The translations under genes and the position numbers were made by a program. Below are positions 43,668 to 53,012 of a DNA stretch of 64,000 nucleotides, in pieces. Location: IMG/VR virus record IMGVR_UViG_3300043438_000976, positions 1 to 64,000 of that record; one strand, written 5' to 3'. How positions within the stretch are numbered: position 1 is the stretch's first letter; the number at the start of each line of letters is the position of its first letter. The notes under the pieces are model-generated. The model ran no database searches, was not told where the DNA came from, and was given only the letters and a program-made list of their open reading frames with translations. This DNA comes from a virus.

Positions 43668-46600
43668 TAAATTCTCCCTACTACAACTTCAATGACGCCA
43701 ATTGTTTGACTATCATAATCTTCTAATGCTTTGCCAATTACTGAACCCATTGCAGGATTCTTTTCAGCAGTTGCAACACCCGGAGCACCACTAGAAATTA
43801 ACATATCGCCTTTGCGTACTTTACCTACAACTTTACATGGAACACGACCAGTAAGTGCAATAAAGACGCCACCTTCTAGTTCGGCATTCATTTTGAACGC
43901 CGGATTAGTTGCAACCACGCCGGCGATCCTGCGGTCCATGAATTCTACCGCAGCAGTAACTTCTTTTGCACCGCCAAATACTACAACAGTACCTGGCTCA
44001 TAATGTGCATCTGGCAAATATTTTTCTGCCAAGTCACCGTATTTTGCATAGTAAGCAGTGCCATAAACTGTTCCAAACAAGTTATCACTTTGACCAATGT
44101 CGCCAGTTCCGTTAGTGCCGCTCTTTGTGATGCTCGGAACAGTCGGAGTACCGGTTATGTTACCGCTAAATGTTGCAGTAACGGTCCCTGCACTAAAATT
44201 GCCACTACCGTCTCTAAAGACCAGTGTACTTGCACTATTAGAACTTGTACCGTTTGAAGTAACGGTGAATGTTTGAGTTTCTCCTGTTGTGCTACCGCTT
44301 AGACCATATCCGCTAGTTGCACCAGTAGATACATAATCTCCAGTTGTATCAGTACCTAATGCAACACTATTGTTTGATATAGTAGTCACAATGTTGATAC
44401 CACCTGCACCAGAGAAACTAGCACTACCAGTAACATCACCGCTAAGTTGAATAGTTACCGCAGCATCTAAGCTCTGTGCAGTAGTTGCAGTACCTTGGAA
44501 TCTGTTCGCATAGACATTAACGTATCGCTTGCCATTTTCACCAATGTCGTATGTTAAGTTAGCACTAGGTTCTAACTTTTGAGTAACTAACGTACCTACC
44601 ATAGTGTCGCCACTGGTATTGATATAGTTTAGGTTAGCCCATTGTCTGTTAACAGCATCTTTATCAGCTGCTGGATCGGCCATATTAACAATACGGTTGT
44701 CGCCCATCTTGATAGTATCGAGCATTTCTAAAACGCCGCCACGATCTAAGAATCCATTACCGATTGGACTGACACCTGCGGTAGTATTGTTTCTGTTTAG
44801 GCCTAATCTACTATTAACATATGTTTGTATAGCACGTTCAGTTGGAACGCTGTTATTACTGTTGCCGCCTAACGTACCGTCTACGCTAAACACCTGTACA
44901 AGAGTCTGCCCACGTTTAAAGCTAATGCCATCAACGTTAGTTAAACTAATCGGAGCACTGATACTCACAGTACCGCGACCTTGGTCTACGCTGAAGAACT
45001 TACCAACTTTAAAGTTACCGTCTTGGTCAGTAGTGGCATAGTATACACGACCTTTTCCTACCTCTTGAGTTTCTAATGCCGAGTCTGGAGGATTGCTTGG
45101 AGGGCCGTATAAATCGTTTGGATACTTACTGTCAGCATAGCCTCCTGTACCTACGTTCAACATGTCGTGTCCGGTAACACGCATTGTAGAAATACGTACA
45201 GTAATATCACCCGGTTGATTAGATGTAATACCTGCTTTTAATGCTGTAGCCAAAACTTGATGTTGTAATGTAGCACCATCACTAACTCTCTCAACAACAA
45301 TTTCTCCCCATTCATTATAAGTTTCGTCGCTGTTAATATAATCTGTAATTTTATACAAATTACCTGCATGACCAAATATATAATAGTAAGGAGTACTTGC
45401 AGTTAATCCCGCACCTATCCTTGCCTGATCATCTGCGTCAAGGTCTACAACTTTGATCCTGTTATTACCAGTTTCGCCATCTGGGTAAGCTGTTACAGTA
45501 GCTGTGGCAGATCCTCCAGTAATCGTGATATTACTAACACTGGTTCCGGCGTAGCCTGCACCCTGATTAGTTAAAATAACTTTAAAAATTTGTCCACTGC
45601 TGTTAGCCTTGCCGTAACCAACTGCCTGTGTTCCGGAGAATGTTAGGCCAGTACTGTTAGGCCATGTCCATGTTCGGTCAACTCTAATCTGTGTAGAACT
45701 AGAATTAACCCAAGTTACATAAGTTGCAGCACCGTTAGGATCAGCACCACCAGATGTTAAAGTTACACGACTACCTATCATTATAGTGCCGCTTGCACCA
45801 CTGATAGTAATTAAATCAGTATCTGTTGCAGTGCCATTAACTGATGCAGTTCCTGCGGTACTTGGTGCAGGAATTGTTGCAGTATAGTTTGTGGTAGTCG
45901 AACCAAATCCAGCACCGCCGCTGGTAATTGTTAATTTGCCTAAGCCTTGTCTGTATAAACCGTTACTCTCAGTCCACGGAGTTAGGTTAATATAGTTGTA
46001 AGGAGTATCACTTTCTGCAAGTGCAGTATCTCCGCCAAGGTCTGAATATTTTAATACACGATATACGTATGTTGGATCTTCGTCTAAAGTCAATACAGTA
46101 CTAGGACGGCTTAATGTTGCTGCATTTACATCTAATAATTCTTGATTGTAGTATATGCGTAACGTGGCTTTCTCACCGTTTGCAATAGCTGCCCTTAGTC
46201 CCTGTCCTTGCCCGTCATCTAATGATAGAGAATACACGGTACTATCAAATGTATCTTGTACTGCACTCTTGACATTATAAAGGACAACAGTTCCACTATG
46301 GTTAACTTCAAGTTGACTTTGTGCAATAGGTGCATAAGACAACCCAGTTACATACAAGGTTGCATCTTCAGCTTTGTTTGTGTATGTGCCTGCTGCGGTA
46401 ATTGTGGCAATCTGGCTAGTAGAACGTTTGTTTCTAACTGCAATTGGAACCTCTGTTGGATCGCTCCCCTCTGACTTAAGACCATTTAGACCGTAGGAAG
46501 TAGAACCAGCAATACTACGACATTGAGCACCATTTAAAGAATAGTACGCACTATAGCAGTAGTAAGTAAACATGGAAACGTTTTCTACTAAACCGCCGTT

Positions 46601-49600
46601 AGTTGCAAAAATACCGTAGCCTAAGTCGTTGATCTGTGTGAAGTCGTTAGCCAACATACTTCTATTACCAGCTGTGATTAATGTGATCTCGCTTGGTAAA
46701 GGATGTGCTGCGGTAACAATGAATCCAGGTTTAACTGTGGCCACATATGCTAACCCAGTACCAAATGTTACTGCCGGATCTGAATTATAGCCGCTGCCTG
46801 CTGTTCCAATAGTAATTGCAGTAATTGTACCATTGCCGTCTACACTGGCCACTGTTGCGGCAGCACTTGTACCACCGGAACTTGGGAAATTAATAACTGT
46901 GCCAACTGCGTATCCAACACCACCGTCGATAATTTCGTAACCAGTAATTGCACCTGAACTATTTCTAGTCCAACTAATTCGAGCACCACCAATAACAATA
47001 TTTGGGCAACCTTGAGTAGTTCCGAACGTGAATAATCCGTTTGTATACCCTGATCCTGGGAAGGATACAGAAACACTAGATACATTACCCGAAACTCCAA
47101 TCACCGCAGTACCTGTTGCATTTAGACCACCTGCCTGTGTCGGAGCACTGAATCTTACAGGTACTGTTCCTGCGTTAGCTTTAAATCCTGTAGCAATGTT
47201 TCCTGCATTAGTAATAGTGGCAATACCACCTGGACGTAACGGATTTAAGTTTAAACTACCTGTACCGTTTGTTGGATTAAAGTTACTAACAAAGCTGACT
47301 TCGTATGTAACACCGCTATGAACAAAGAAGCAAGGCACTTGGGGACGAATATATCCTTCACCAGGCACAACACTCGGACGTCCAATGCTGCCAGTAGTCA
47401 ATGCTGAATTAATTCTTACTGGATAGCCTGTTCCTGATGCAGTAGTAATGCTAGCAGGAGTCATCTTAGTATTGCCGGAGAATCCGTCAATAAACATACC
47501 ACCTGCAAATACGTGCCTGTTCTTGCTCTTAGAGAAGCTAGAAGCAGTTTGAGTATATGGGGACTTGGCAAGAATTTGACCGTCTGGGTCAAGTACTTTC
47601 ATGAAGCCGCCGTGTCCTTGACAACTAATATATCGATTAATTGTTGCATCGTTCATCAAGAACACATCCATTTGATCGTTATACTTGGGAGGATTAAAAT
47701 CAGGATCGTTGTTGACAATGCGTGAGCAGGCCTGCACTAAGTCTGCTAAGATTAAATCAGACCCACTACTAACTAGTGTACCACCAACTGGGTCAGTGAA
47801 CACTTGATCTTCGACCGCTTGATAAGAAGTAACAGGTTGTTGATTCTTAATAATTCGTTGACCAATAGTGTTAATATAGTTAATAGCCGCAACAGTCTCT
47901 GCTAGTTGGGATCCTTTAACTACTGCAACATTTCGATAGCTATCGCCTGCATTAATAGTTCTATTATTTCCACCGTTAGTTAAATCGTATGCAATTGAAT
48001 CAACAATAATACCGATGTCTCTTGCACATTTATCTTCATCAAATACAAAACTAGGGTATGTAGCATTTAGGAAGCCAATACATTCTGCTTTGATAAATTC
48101 TCGGTTGTCTAGTAGAATAGAACCGGCATTATTATAACCACCACTGTTAGTCTGAGTAGTTAATGTGTTAACTGGACGACTAGCATCTCTTAGGTAATGA
48201 TATCCGTATTTGAACGGTTCATATATATGCCATGCACCGTAAGCAATAGTATTGCCTACTGTATAATTGTAAGCACTCTTTTCAAAATTAACTTCGTTCT
48301 GTGCTAGAGAAACTGCAAAAGTATTGCTACTTACGGCTCGAACTTCACCTTGTGCAGAAACTGCACCGGTAGTTTTGAAAATCTTTCCAATCCAATTGGT
48401 GCTAACAACTCCTGCATCTACAGTAACAGTAACAGTTTGTGTAACTGAGTCATTATCAGTTGAGCTGATAGTAATACCTGCTGCACTTGCATAATCAGTT
48501 GCAGTGTTTAATTGTGTTACAATAATACCGTCAATTTGGGCATCTCTAAAGAAGTATGTATTAGCCCATTTAGAACTACTAATACCTGGAAGTCTTGTAC
48601 CTTCTAAAGGTGCAGGTTTAATAACACTTCGGCGGAATTCATCACCACGGATAGAACAGTTTTCCGGAACCTTAATTGGGTATTGATCGTTATGCTCACC
48701 CGACTCTACCATAATAGTAGATTGATTCTTGTTCTGTTTTTGGCCCCATTGTAGCTCTTCGTTTAATTCAAAGTCGGCAGCATAGACGTGCCACTTATCA
48801 TAGTCAACAACATCGCCATTTTGTAATCCGAGACCATCTCTAAACTCAACAACAATAGTGTCTCTAACGTTTTGATCGTCGTCTAGTTCTTGAATAATTC
48901 GAGAAATATATCCATAGCTTATGACACCGTAACTAGAATTAGTGATGACAAATTTGTAACCAATCCAAAAATCTGGAATGTCAATGCTGTCTGCTACGTC
49001 TAATAAGAACGCTACTTCGGTAATTTCACCACCACTGGTTACATACGCATTATAGCTGAACGGCTCTGGTTCAACTGCCATACGATATGGTTTAGCGTAA
49101 TCAACTGGAGTAATATCATAGTATTCATAGCCATTCACGTCATCGAGTGTAATAGCTTCAACTAGACCTACTGCTTCACTGCTTGCACCAATGATGTAGT
49201 TTCCTGGGAAAATACTTTTATTAATAAAGGGATCTGATCCAATATTAAAACTAGCTGGATCTAGTGTTAATCTTAAGCGGATACCAAAAGAGCTAGTGTC
49301 TAGCAATGTACTAGTGGTTATGTTAGTAACAACAGGATTTGCTGTGCCGTTACTCATCGAAACAGTTTTTTGGTACGGTCCTAGTACAATTTGACTTGCT
49401 GCAATAAATTGTTCTGCTGCTTCTGCGGCACGATTAACAGTTTTAAATGCATAGGCAAAGGCCCGCCCACGTTTATAGCTAGGTAAAGAATACTGATGAT
49501 CGTCACCACTTAAACTAACAAAGAAGTTTTGGCGACTTGCAAAACCACTGTTGTCAACAAGTTCGTCAACATATCCTTTGTTAACAATGTGAGTAGAACT

Positions 49601-50152
49601 TGTAGGACTTACTAATAATTCAACATTATCCCGAATCGTACTCATTCCGTCATATATGCTCTCACTTACACTAGTGTTATCATATCTAGTAATACCGTCA
49701 CGGTTAACAAAGTTCTCATAAACCCACTTACGACTAACTGCATCCCAATCTGCATGTGGACCTGTGTTATCCATGTTAATGATACTAAATGCATTCTCAC
49801 CGCTGATGTCTGCTGCTAGTGTTGGATTCTTATCACTTGATAGGCTAGATGCAGTATTAACGATCCTGATTTCAGTTGAACTTGTAACAAAGTCAATGTT
49901 AATACCTGTGCCAGCTACTAAAATTTTATTAAGAAATTTATTACCTTCTGCGTTAACTTGTAAAATAGCATTGGGTCTTAATGTGCTAGGAGCTTCCTTT
50001 AGTCTTAAAAAGCTGAATCCAGCACCAAAACCTAACAATGTATAGATGTCTGTAAAGTTAGAGTTAACTTTCTGAAAAGCTGCATAGACGCTGTCGCCTG
50101 TTCCATCGTTTGGTTCGCTACCGATATTGATAATCTGTTGATTTAGTGGCAT
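43667..50152 (-). CDS. Giant tail fibre / adhesin (2161 residues)
   Basis: N-terminal module (residues 1-40) as in the 174-residue neighbour. The interior includes a beta-helix-like part around VPENCSIRGDEFRRSVIKP and a long Ser/Thr/Gly-rich region. Near residues 1760-1850 it has a fibre-shaft signature (DTIKMGDNRIVNMADPAADK, DAVNRQWANLNY). It ends in the DLAEKY-type domain ([40 protein letters not shown]). This is the largest gene in the window and has two AATAAATA motifs upstream, consistent with late expression. Confidence 0.85.
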   Translation of the reverse strand: MPLNQQIINIGSEPNDGTGDSVYAAFQKVNSNFTDIYTLLGFGAGFSFLRLKEAPSTLRPNAILQVNAEGNKFLNKILVAGTGINIDFVTSSTEIRIVNTASSLSSDKNPTLAADISGENAFSIINMDNTGPHADWDAVSRKWVYENFVNRDGITRYDNTSVSESIYDGMSTIRDNVELLVSPTSSTHIVNKGYVDELVDNSGFASRQNFFVSLSGDDHQYSLPSYKRGRAFAYAFKTVNRAAEAAEQFIAASQIVLGPYQKTVSMSNGTANPVVTNITTSTLLDTSSFGIRLRLTLDPASFNIGSDPFINKSIFPGNYIIGASSEAVGLVEAITLDDVNGYEYYDITPVDYAKPYRMAVEPEPFSYNAYVTSGGEITEVAFLLDVADSIDIPDFWIGYKFVITNSSYGVISYGYISRIIQELDDDQNVRDTIVVEFRDGLGLQNGDVVDYDKWHVYAADFELNEELQWGQKQNKNQSTIMVESGEHNDQYPIKVPENCSIRGDEFRRSVIKPAPLEGTRLPGISSSKWANTYFFRDAQIDGIIVTQLNTATDYASAAGITISSTDNDSVTQTVTVTVDAGVVSTNWIGKIFKTTGAVSAQGEVRAVSSNTFAVSLAQNEVNFEKSAYNYTVGNTIAYGAWHIYEPFKYGYHYLRDASRPVNTLTTQTNSGGYNNAGSILLDNREFIKAECIGFLNATYPSFVFDEDKCARDIGIIVDSIAYDLTNGGNNRTINAGDSYRNVAVVKGSQLAETVAAINYINTIGQRIIKNQQPVTSYQAVEDQVFTDPVGGTLVSSGSDLILADLVQACSRIVNNDPDFNPPKYNDQMDVFLMNDATINRYISCQGHGGFMKVLDPDGQILAKSPYTQTASSFSKSKNRHVFAGGMFIDGFSGNTKMTPASITTASGTGYPVRINSALTTGSIGRPSVVPGEGYIRPQVPCFFVHSGVTYEVSFVSNFNPTNGTGSLNLNPLRPGGIATITNAGNIATGFKANAGTVPVRFSAPTQAGGLNATGTAVIGVSGNVSSVSVSFPGSGYTNGLFTFGTTQGCPNIVIGGARISWTRNSSGAITGYEIIDGGVGYAVGTVINFPSSGGTSAAATVASVDGNGTITAITIGTAGSGYNSDPAVTFGTGLAYVATVKPGFIVTAAHPLPSEITLITAGNRSMLANDFTQINDLGYGIFATNGGLVENVSMFTYYCYSAYYSLNGAQCRSIAGSTSYGLNGLKSEGSDPTEVPIAVRNKRSTSQIATITAAGTYTNKAEDATLYVTGLSYAPIAQSQLEVNHSGTVVLYNVKSAVQDTFDSTVYSLSLDDGQGQGLRAAIANGEKATLRIYYNQELLDVNAATLSRPSTVLTLDEDPTYVYRVLKYSDLGGDTALAESDTPYNYINLTPWTESNGLYRQGLGKLTITSGGAGFGSTTTNYTATIPAPSTAGTASVNGTATDTDLITISGASGTIMIGSRVTLTSGGADPNGAATYVTWVNSSSTQIRVDRTWTWPNSTGLTFSGTQAVGYGKANSSGQIFKVILTNQGAGYAGTSVSNITITGGSATATVTAYPDGETGNNRIKVVDLDADDQARIGAGLTASTPYYYIFGHAGNLYKITDYINSDETYNEWGEIVVERVSDGATLQHQVLATALKAGITSNQPGDITVRISTMRVTGHDMLNVGTGGYADSKYPNDLYGPPSNPPDSALETQEVGKGRVYYATTDQDGNFKVGKFFSVDQGRGTVSISAPISLTNVDGISFKRGQTLVQVFSVDGTLGGNSNNSVPTERAIQTYVNSRLGLNRNNTTAGVSPIGNGFLDRGGVLEMLDTIKMGDNRIVNMADPAADKDAVNRQWANLNYINTSGDTMVGTLVTQKLEPSANLTYDIGENGKRYVNVYANRFQGTATTAQSLDAAVTIQLSGDVTGSASFSGAGGINIVTTISNNSVALGTDTTGDYVSTGATSGYGLSGSTTGETQTFTVTSNGTSSNSASTLVFRDGSGNFSAGTVTATFSGNITGTPTVPSITKSGTNGTGDIGQSDNLFGTVYGTAYYAKYGDLAEKYLPDAHYEPGTVVVFGGAKEVTAAVEFMDRRIAGVVATNPAFKMNAELEGGVFIALTGRVPCKVVGKVRKGDMLISSGAPGVATAEKNPAMGSVIGKALEDYDSQTIGVIEVVVGRI

Positions 50153-50173
50153 AATTTCCTCTGTACTACACCA

Positions 50174-50233
50174 TATTTATTCTGGTAAAATTCTGTCAAA
50201 ATAACAGCAGGTAGTATTCTACAAGTATTTATT
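50174..50233 (-). promoter_or_regulatory. Two tandem AATAAATA late motifs before the giant fibre
   Basis: Minus-strand AATAAATA at 50174-50181 and again at 50226-50233, 22 and 74 bases before the ATG at 50152, which has AGAGGAA as ribosome-binding site. A TTGACA lies between them without a good -10 box. Confidence 0.5.
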
Positions 50234-50313
50234 TTAAGTTACTCAAAGGGTGTTAAATGAAATTCCTGTAATAGTAAATAAAGTATCGAGTTAATACTTT
50301 TAAGGAGATATCG

Positions 50314-50658
50314 ATGTTTAAAACAATTAAAGAATTCTTCCTAGGCAAGCCAGTTGAAACACCGGCAGCACCCAAGGTTGAAGAAACAAAGCCTGTACAT
50401 GCAAATGATGTGGTACTACAACCGGTAGTTGAGGAAGTGCAACCAGTAGTAGAAGCTAAGGTTGATCCGGTTTCAGTCGCATTAGATTTAGAACCAATGG
50501 ATTTTGCAACCGCTACTACTCCGGTAACTGCTAAGACGCCGCGTAAACCACGTGCTCCTAAAGCTGTGGTTGCAACTCCGGCAAAAGCCACAAAGCCTAA
50601 AGCAGAAAAAACTGCACCAAAAAAGGTAGCAGTAATTAAAGCAAAGAAGGTAAAATAA
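50314..50658 (+). CDS. Basic Ala/Pro/Lys-rich protein, histone-H1-tail-like
   Basis: 114 residues. A short amphipathic start (MFKTIKEFFLGKPVE) is followed by an acidic, Val/Pro-rich middle and a strongly basic tail (about 70-114) with KTPRKPRAPKA and KAKKVK, similar in composition to histone H1 or AlgP tails. It could condense DNA or recruit host factors. Plus strand, divergent from the giant fibre, AAGGAG site, own terminator, and a 7-bp hairpin (50280-50300) just upstream. Confidence 0.75.
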   Translation: MFKTIKEFFLGKPVETPAAPKVEETKPVHANDVVLQPVVEEVQPVVEAKVDPVSVALDLEPMDFATATTPVTAKTPRKPRAPKAVVATPAKATKPKAEKTAPKKVAVIKAKKVK

Positions 50659-50660
50659 AA

Positions 50661-50684
50661 AAGGGCTCCGAGAGCCCTTTTTTA
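50661..50684. terminator. Bidirectional rho-independent terminator
   Basis: Stem AAGGGCTC/GAGCCCTT (50661-50668 and 50672-50679, loop CGA) flanked by A runs on the left and T runs on the right, so it works in both directions. It separates the convergent basic-protein gene and the UV-endonuclease gene, and overlaps the stop of the latter. Confidence 0.85.
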
Positions 50685-51698
50685 ATTGGTTAAACTGTAA
50701 TCGTACAGTGTTTTAGAAGCTAGGTTTTTAGCTTTAGACTCGCACATAATGTCAAAGTCTTTTCTAAAAGTCAATGCCCAATCATTAACAGACTTGTTCC
50801 AATAGAAGTTGCTGTGTGCTCGCATCTTCTGTTTTTTGTAGCCGTTCTCTAGCAATAATGCATGATCAGGTAACGTAATTGGACAATGCCCTATTAACAC
50901 ATCTTCTCGGCTGACTGAATAATGAATAACAGGACGAACGCCACGCCACGATTCAATCACACGCTGACATCTATCGTCGGTGGCTTGAATGTAGTCTCCT
51001 GTACGGATCCAGTGGTGGTGTATATCAAGTACGAGGGCACAATGTTTTGCGAGTTCGATACTTGAGTCGATTCCCCAACAGTTTTCGTCGTTTTCGATTG
51101 TGATGCAGTTTCTTGCTTCTGGGGATAACTTTCCCAATGCGTCAATGATGCCTTCGGGGCCGCGTTTACCCGAGATGTGAACATTGATTTTAAGATCTTG
51201 GAAGGTCTTACCGAATCCCATCCAGCGGGCCATATCCACATGATATTCAAACTCCTCAATTGAACGTTCTACAATGCCGGGATTTTCACTAGCCAGCACA
51301 GTAAACTGACCAGGATGAAATGACAAGCGAACGTTATTAGTGCGAGCCAAAGCACCCACTTGGGCGAAGTGCTTTTCCGCATAAGCACGAACGTCTGGTA
51401 GACGCCAAAAGTAGCTATAATCAGGTTGGGTATAGACAGGAAGTATATCACTGCTAATACGTACCATTCGGAGAGATTCATCAAGTGTGCCTACTTTTTC
51501 TACTAGTTTGCGTACAGCTTCAATGTTGCCTTTCATTAGGTCCCACAGTTTTTCTTCTGCTACCTGTTGGCTTTGACGTTTGAGCCATGCCACAGTAGTA
51601 GAACCTGTGTTGTATTGTTTAGCATCGTCTGTAGGCTTAATACCGTCAATTTGTGCAGGATTATCAATCCATTTACATGCAAACCCAATCTTACCCAT
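50682..51698 (-). CDS. uvsE: UV-damage endonuclease (UvsE/UVDE)
   Basis: 338 residues from the ATG at 51698 (MGKIGFACKW); the 10-codon extension is read through the end of the upstream gene and is rejected. The TIM-barrel metal-site residues appear in LSFHPGQFTVLAS, KINVHISGKRG, ITIENDENCWG, ALVLDIHHHW and PVIHYSVSRE. The enzyme nicks DNA 5' to UV photoproducts, useful to a phage in sunlit water. It ends in a terminator. Confidence 0.92.
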   Translation of the reverse strand: MGKIGFACKWIDNPAQIDGIKPTDDAKQYNTGSTTVAWLKRQSQQVAEEKLWDLMKGNIEAVRKLVEKVGTLDESLRMVRISSDILPVYTQPDYSYFWRLPDVRAYAEKHFAQVGALARTNNVRLSFHPGQFTVLASENPGIVERSIEEFEYHVDMARWMGFGKTFQDLKINVHISGKRGPEGIIDALGKLSPEARNCITIENDENCWGIDSSIELAKHCALVLDIHHHWIRTGDYIQATDDRCQRVIESWRGVRPVIHYSVSREDVLIGHCPITLPDHALLLENGYKKQKMRAHSNFYWNKSVNDWALTFRKDFDIMCESKAKNLASKTLYDYSLTN

Positions 51699-51699
51699 T

Positions 51700-51870
51700 T
51701 TATTCTTTCTTAGAAAGTGAAAAACCACTGTCGTTATAATCTTTCCAAACTAGTACATCACCGTAGTCCCACCCCATTTGAGCCAATAGATCAGGAGGGA
51801 AAGGCATCATTAATTTTCCAGGATGCTCCGGATCTCCCTCTAGAGTAACAACCTGGCTAGTATCAGTCAT
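51700..51870 (-). CDS. AbrB-like small protein (56 residues)
   Basis: A 56-codon frame beginning MTDTSQVVTLEGDPEHPGKL with MPFPPDLLAQMGWDYGDVLV and SGFSLSKKE. It follows the swapped-hairpin AbrB pattern and parallels the N-terminal domain of the next protein upstream (MFPPELLEKAGWKEGDTIEW). It overlaps that gene by 8 bases and is 1 base from uvsE. Likely a small DNA-binding or dimerising protein. Confidence 0.65.
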   Translation of the reverse strand: MTDTSQVVTLEGDPEHPGKLMMPFPPDLLAQMGWDYGDVLVWKDYNDSGFSLSKKE

Positions 51871-52333
51871 TTACTTGTTCTTTCCAAGTTGTAAAAAAGT
51901 TTTTGATTTTTGTATCTTCATCCCAAGAAGTACCATAGTCGTTGTCTTTATCGCACAACGCCAGTGCTTCTTCCTTAGTAACAACACGATGAGACACAAT
52001 TTGTTCGCCGATATGTTCTTGGCTAAATTCTTTAGCTTCGTTCATTGTTACAGTATCTAATGCCCATAGAGTTTTATCTTTACCGTACTGGTCTACACCT
52101 ACTGGCACTTCAACCATATAGCGTTCACGAAATGTGCTAACACATTCAACTAGCACCCATTGAGTTGGTTCTTTCTTTTTAAGTTCCCAAGAACCGTCTT
52201 TACGATCAATCCACTCTATCGTGTCCCCTTCTTTCCATCCTGCCTTCTCTAGCAGTTCTGGAGGGAACATTAGGATAGCATCTCCTGTTGCGGGATCTTC
52301 TTCTATATTAAGTGTCCAGTGTTTCTGTTCCAT
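51863..52333 (-). CDS. Protein with N-terminal AbrB-like domain
   Basis: 156 residues. Residues 15-55 (ATGDAILMFPPELLEKAGWK, GDTIEW) form an AbrB/SpoVT-like domain, the paralogue of the small neighbour. The C-terminal 95 residues (WVLVECVSTFRERYMVEVPV...) are a second beta/alpha domain with many acidic residues. A transcription-regulator or antitoxin role is possible but unproven. It overlaps the DUF2693-type gene by 26 bases. Confidence 0.7.
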   Translation of the reverse strand: MEQKHWTLNIEEDPATGDAILMFPPELLEKAGWKEGDTIEWIDRKDGSWELKKKEPTQWVLVECVSTFRERYMVEVPVGVDQYGKDKTLWALDTVTMNEAKEFSQEHIGEQIVSHRVVTKEEALALCDKDNDYGTSWDEDTKIKNFFTTWKEQVND

Positions 52334-52616
52334 GATCTATTAATTTAACGGTTAGTACACGCATAGTTTTGAAACTACGCCATTCTTGTTTGTCTGTATC
52401 AAAAACCGGAACGGTTTCTAAATCTAGCAGACGGGTTTGATGATGTTCGCGAATTGCTTCACTAGGCATCCAATCTTTATGAAGCGTACACTTCATGACT
52501 CGAAGCTCGCCACTTACTTTAGTAAACTCAACTTCACAAACACCTTGATAGAGGATGTCTTTAATAACTTGATACTGTGTTTCCACAGGGTTAGAGGTAC
52601 CTGCAAAGTCAATCAC
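52308..52616 (-). CDS. DUF2693-like protein
   Basis: 102 residues. VIKDILYQGVCEVEFTKVSG then ELRVMKCTL is the typical small beta barrel of this family, and the C-terminal KQEWRSFKTMRVLTVKLID is the closing strand. Common in marine T4-like phages; function unknown. Coupled to neighbours on both sides. Confidence 0.7.
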   Translation of the reverse strand: MIDFAGTSNPVETQYQVIKDILYQGVCEVEFTKVSGELRVMKCTLHKDWMPSEAIREHHQTRLLDLETVPVFDTDKQEWRSFKTMRVLTVKLIDHGTETLDT

Positions 52617-52795
52617 ATTCTCACCTTTGAAAATTTATAGTTAACGTATACAAGAGCAAAGTTAACAAGTGCCCAAATGTAGTTACCGCGAGCAATACTA
52701 TCAATGCCGGCAAAAGTCAGCCATCCAATAATAAACCAAGTAATTTGATCTTGATTATAAATGTACCAATTACGAAATGAATTCCACATAAACAC
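52613..52795 (-). CDS. Small membrane protein
   Basis: 60 residues with two hydrophobic segments (about 17-33 and 39-55), starting MFMWNSFRNWYIYNQDQ. Own promoter just upstream. Function unknown. Confidence 0.7.
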   Translation of the reverse strand: MFMWNSFRNWYIYNQDQITWFIIGWLTFAGIDSIARGNYIWALVNFALVYVNYKFSKVRM

Positions 52796-52812
52796 CTTTC
52801 TAGTAATATCTT

Positions 52813-52841
52813 ATTGTACAGGATTTATGTAGCATTGTCAA
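52813..52841 (-). promoter_or_regulatory. Sigma70-type promoter before the 60-residue membrane protein
   Basis: Minus strand TTGACA (52836-52841), 17-base spacer, TACAAT (52813-52818). The leader to the ATG at 52795 is about 11 bases and contains GAAAGG. Confidence 0.7.
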
Positions 52842-53012
52842 TCACCAATGTCTAATAACACCAGCAATAATGAACAAATTGGTTATCATGTACACAGATA
52901 CAATTAGTGTACGAATAAGGGCAATACGATCAGCTTCTCGATCAGTATCGCCCATTTTTTCACCTAGGGCCTTGGCCCAAAGTCTCCATACTTTACGCAA
53001 ATAGATCTTCAT
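52842..53012 (-). CDS. Small membrane protein (56 residues)
   Basis: Start chosen at 53012 (MKIYLRKVWRLWAKALGEKM), inside the end of the QueD-like gene by 20 bases; the longer frame is less likely. A charged amphipathic N-half (DTDREADRIALIRT) precedes one transmembrane helix (about 33-53). Function unknown. Confidence 0.6.
   Translation of the reverse strand: MKIYLRKVWRLWAKALGEKMGDTDREADRIALIRTLIVSVYMITNLFIIAGVIRHW

Noticed and set aside
50253-50591. 112-residue minus-strand frame opposite the basic protein
   Set aside because: Thr/Ser-rich antisense shadow with no ribosome-binding site; the plus-strand gene has AAGGAG, a terminator and sensible composition.
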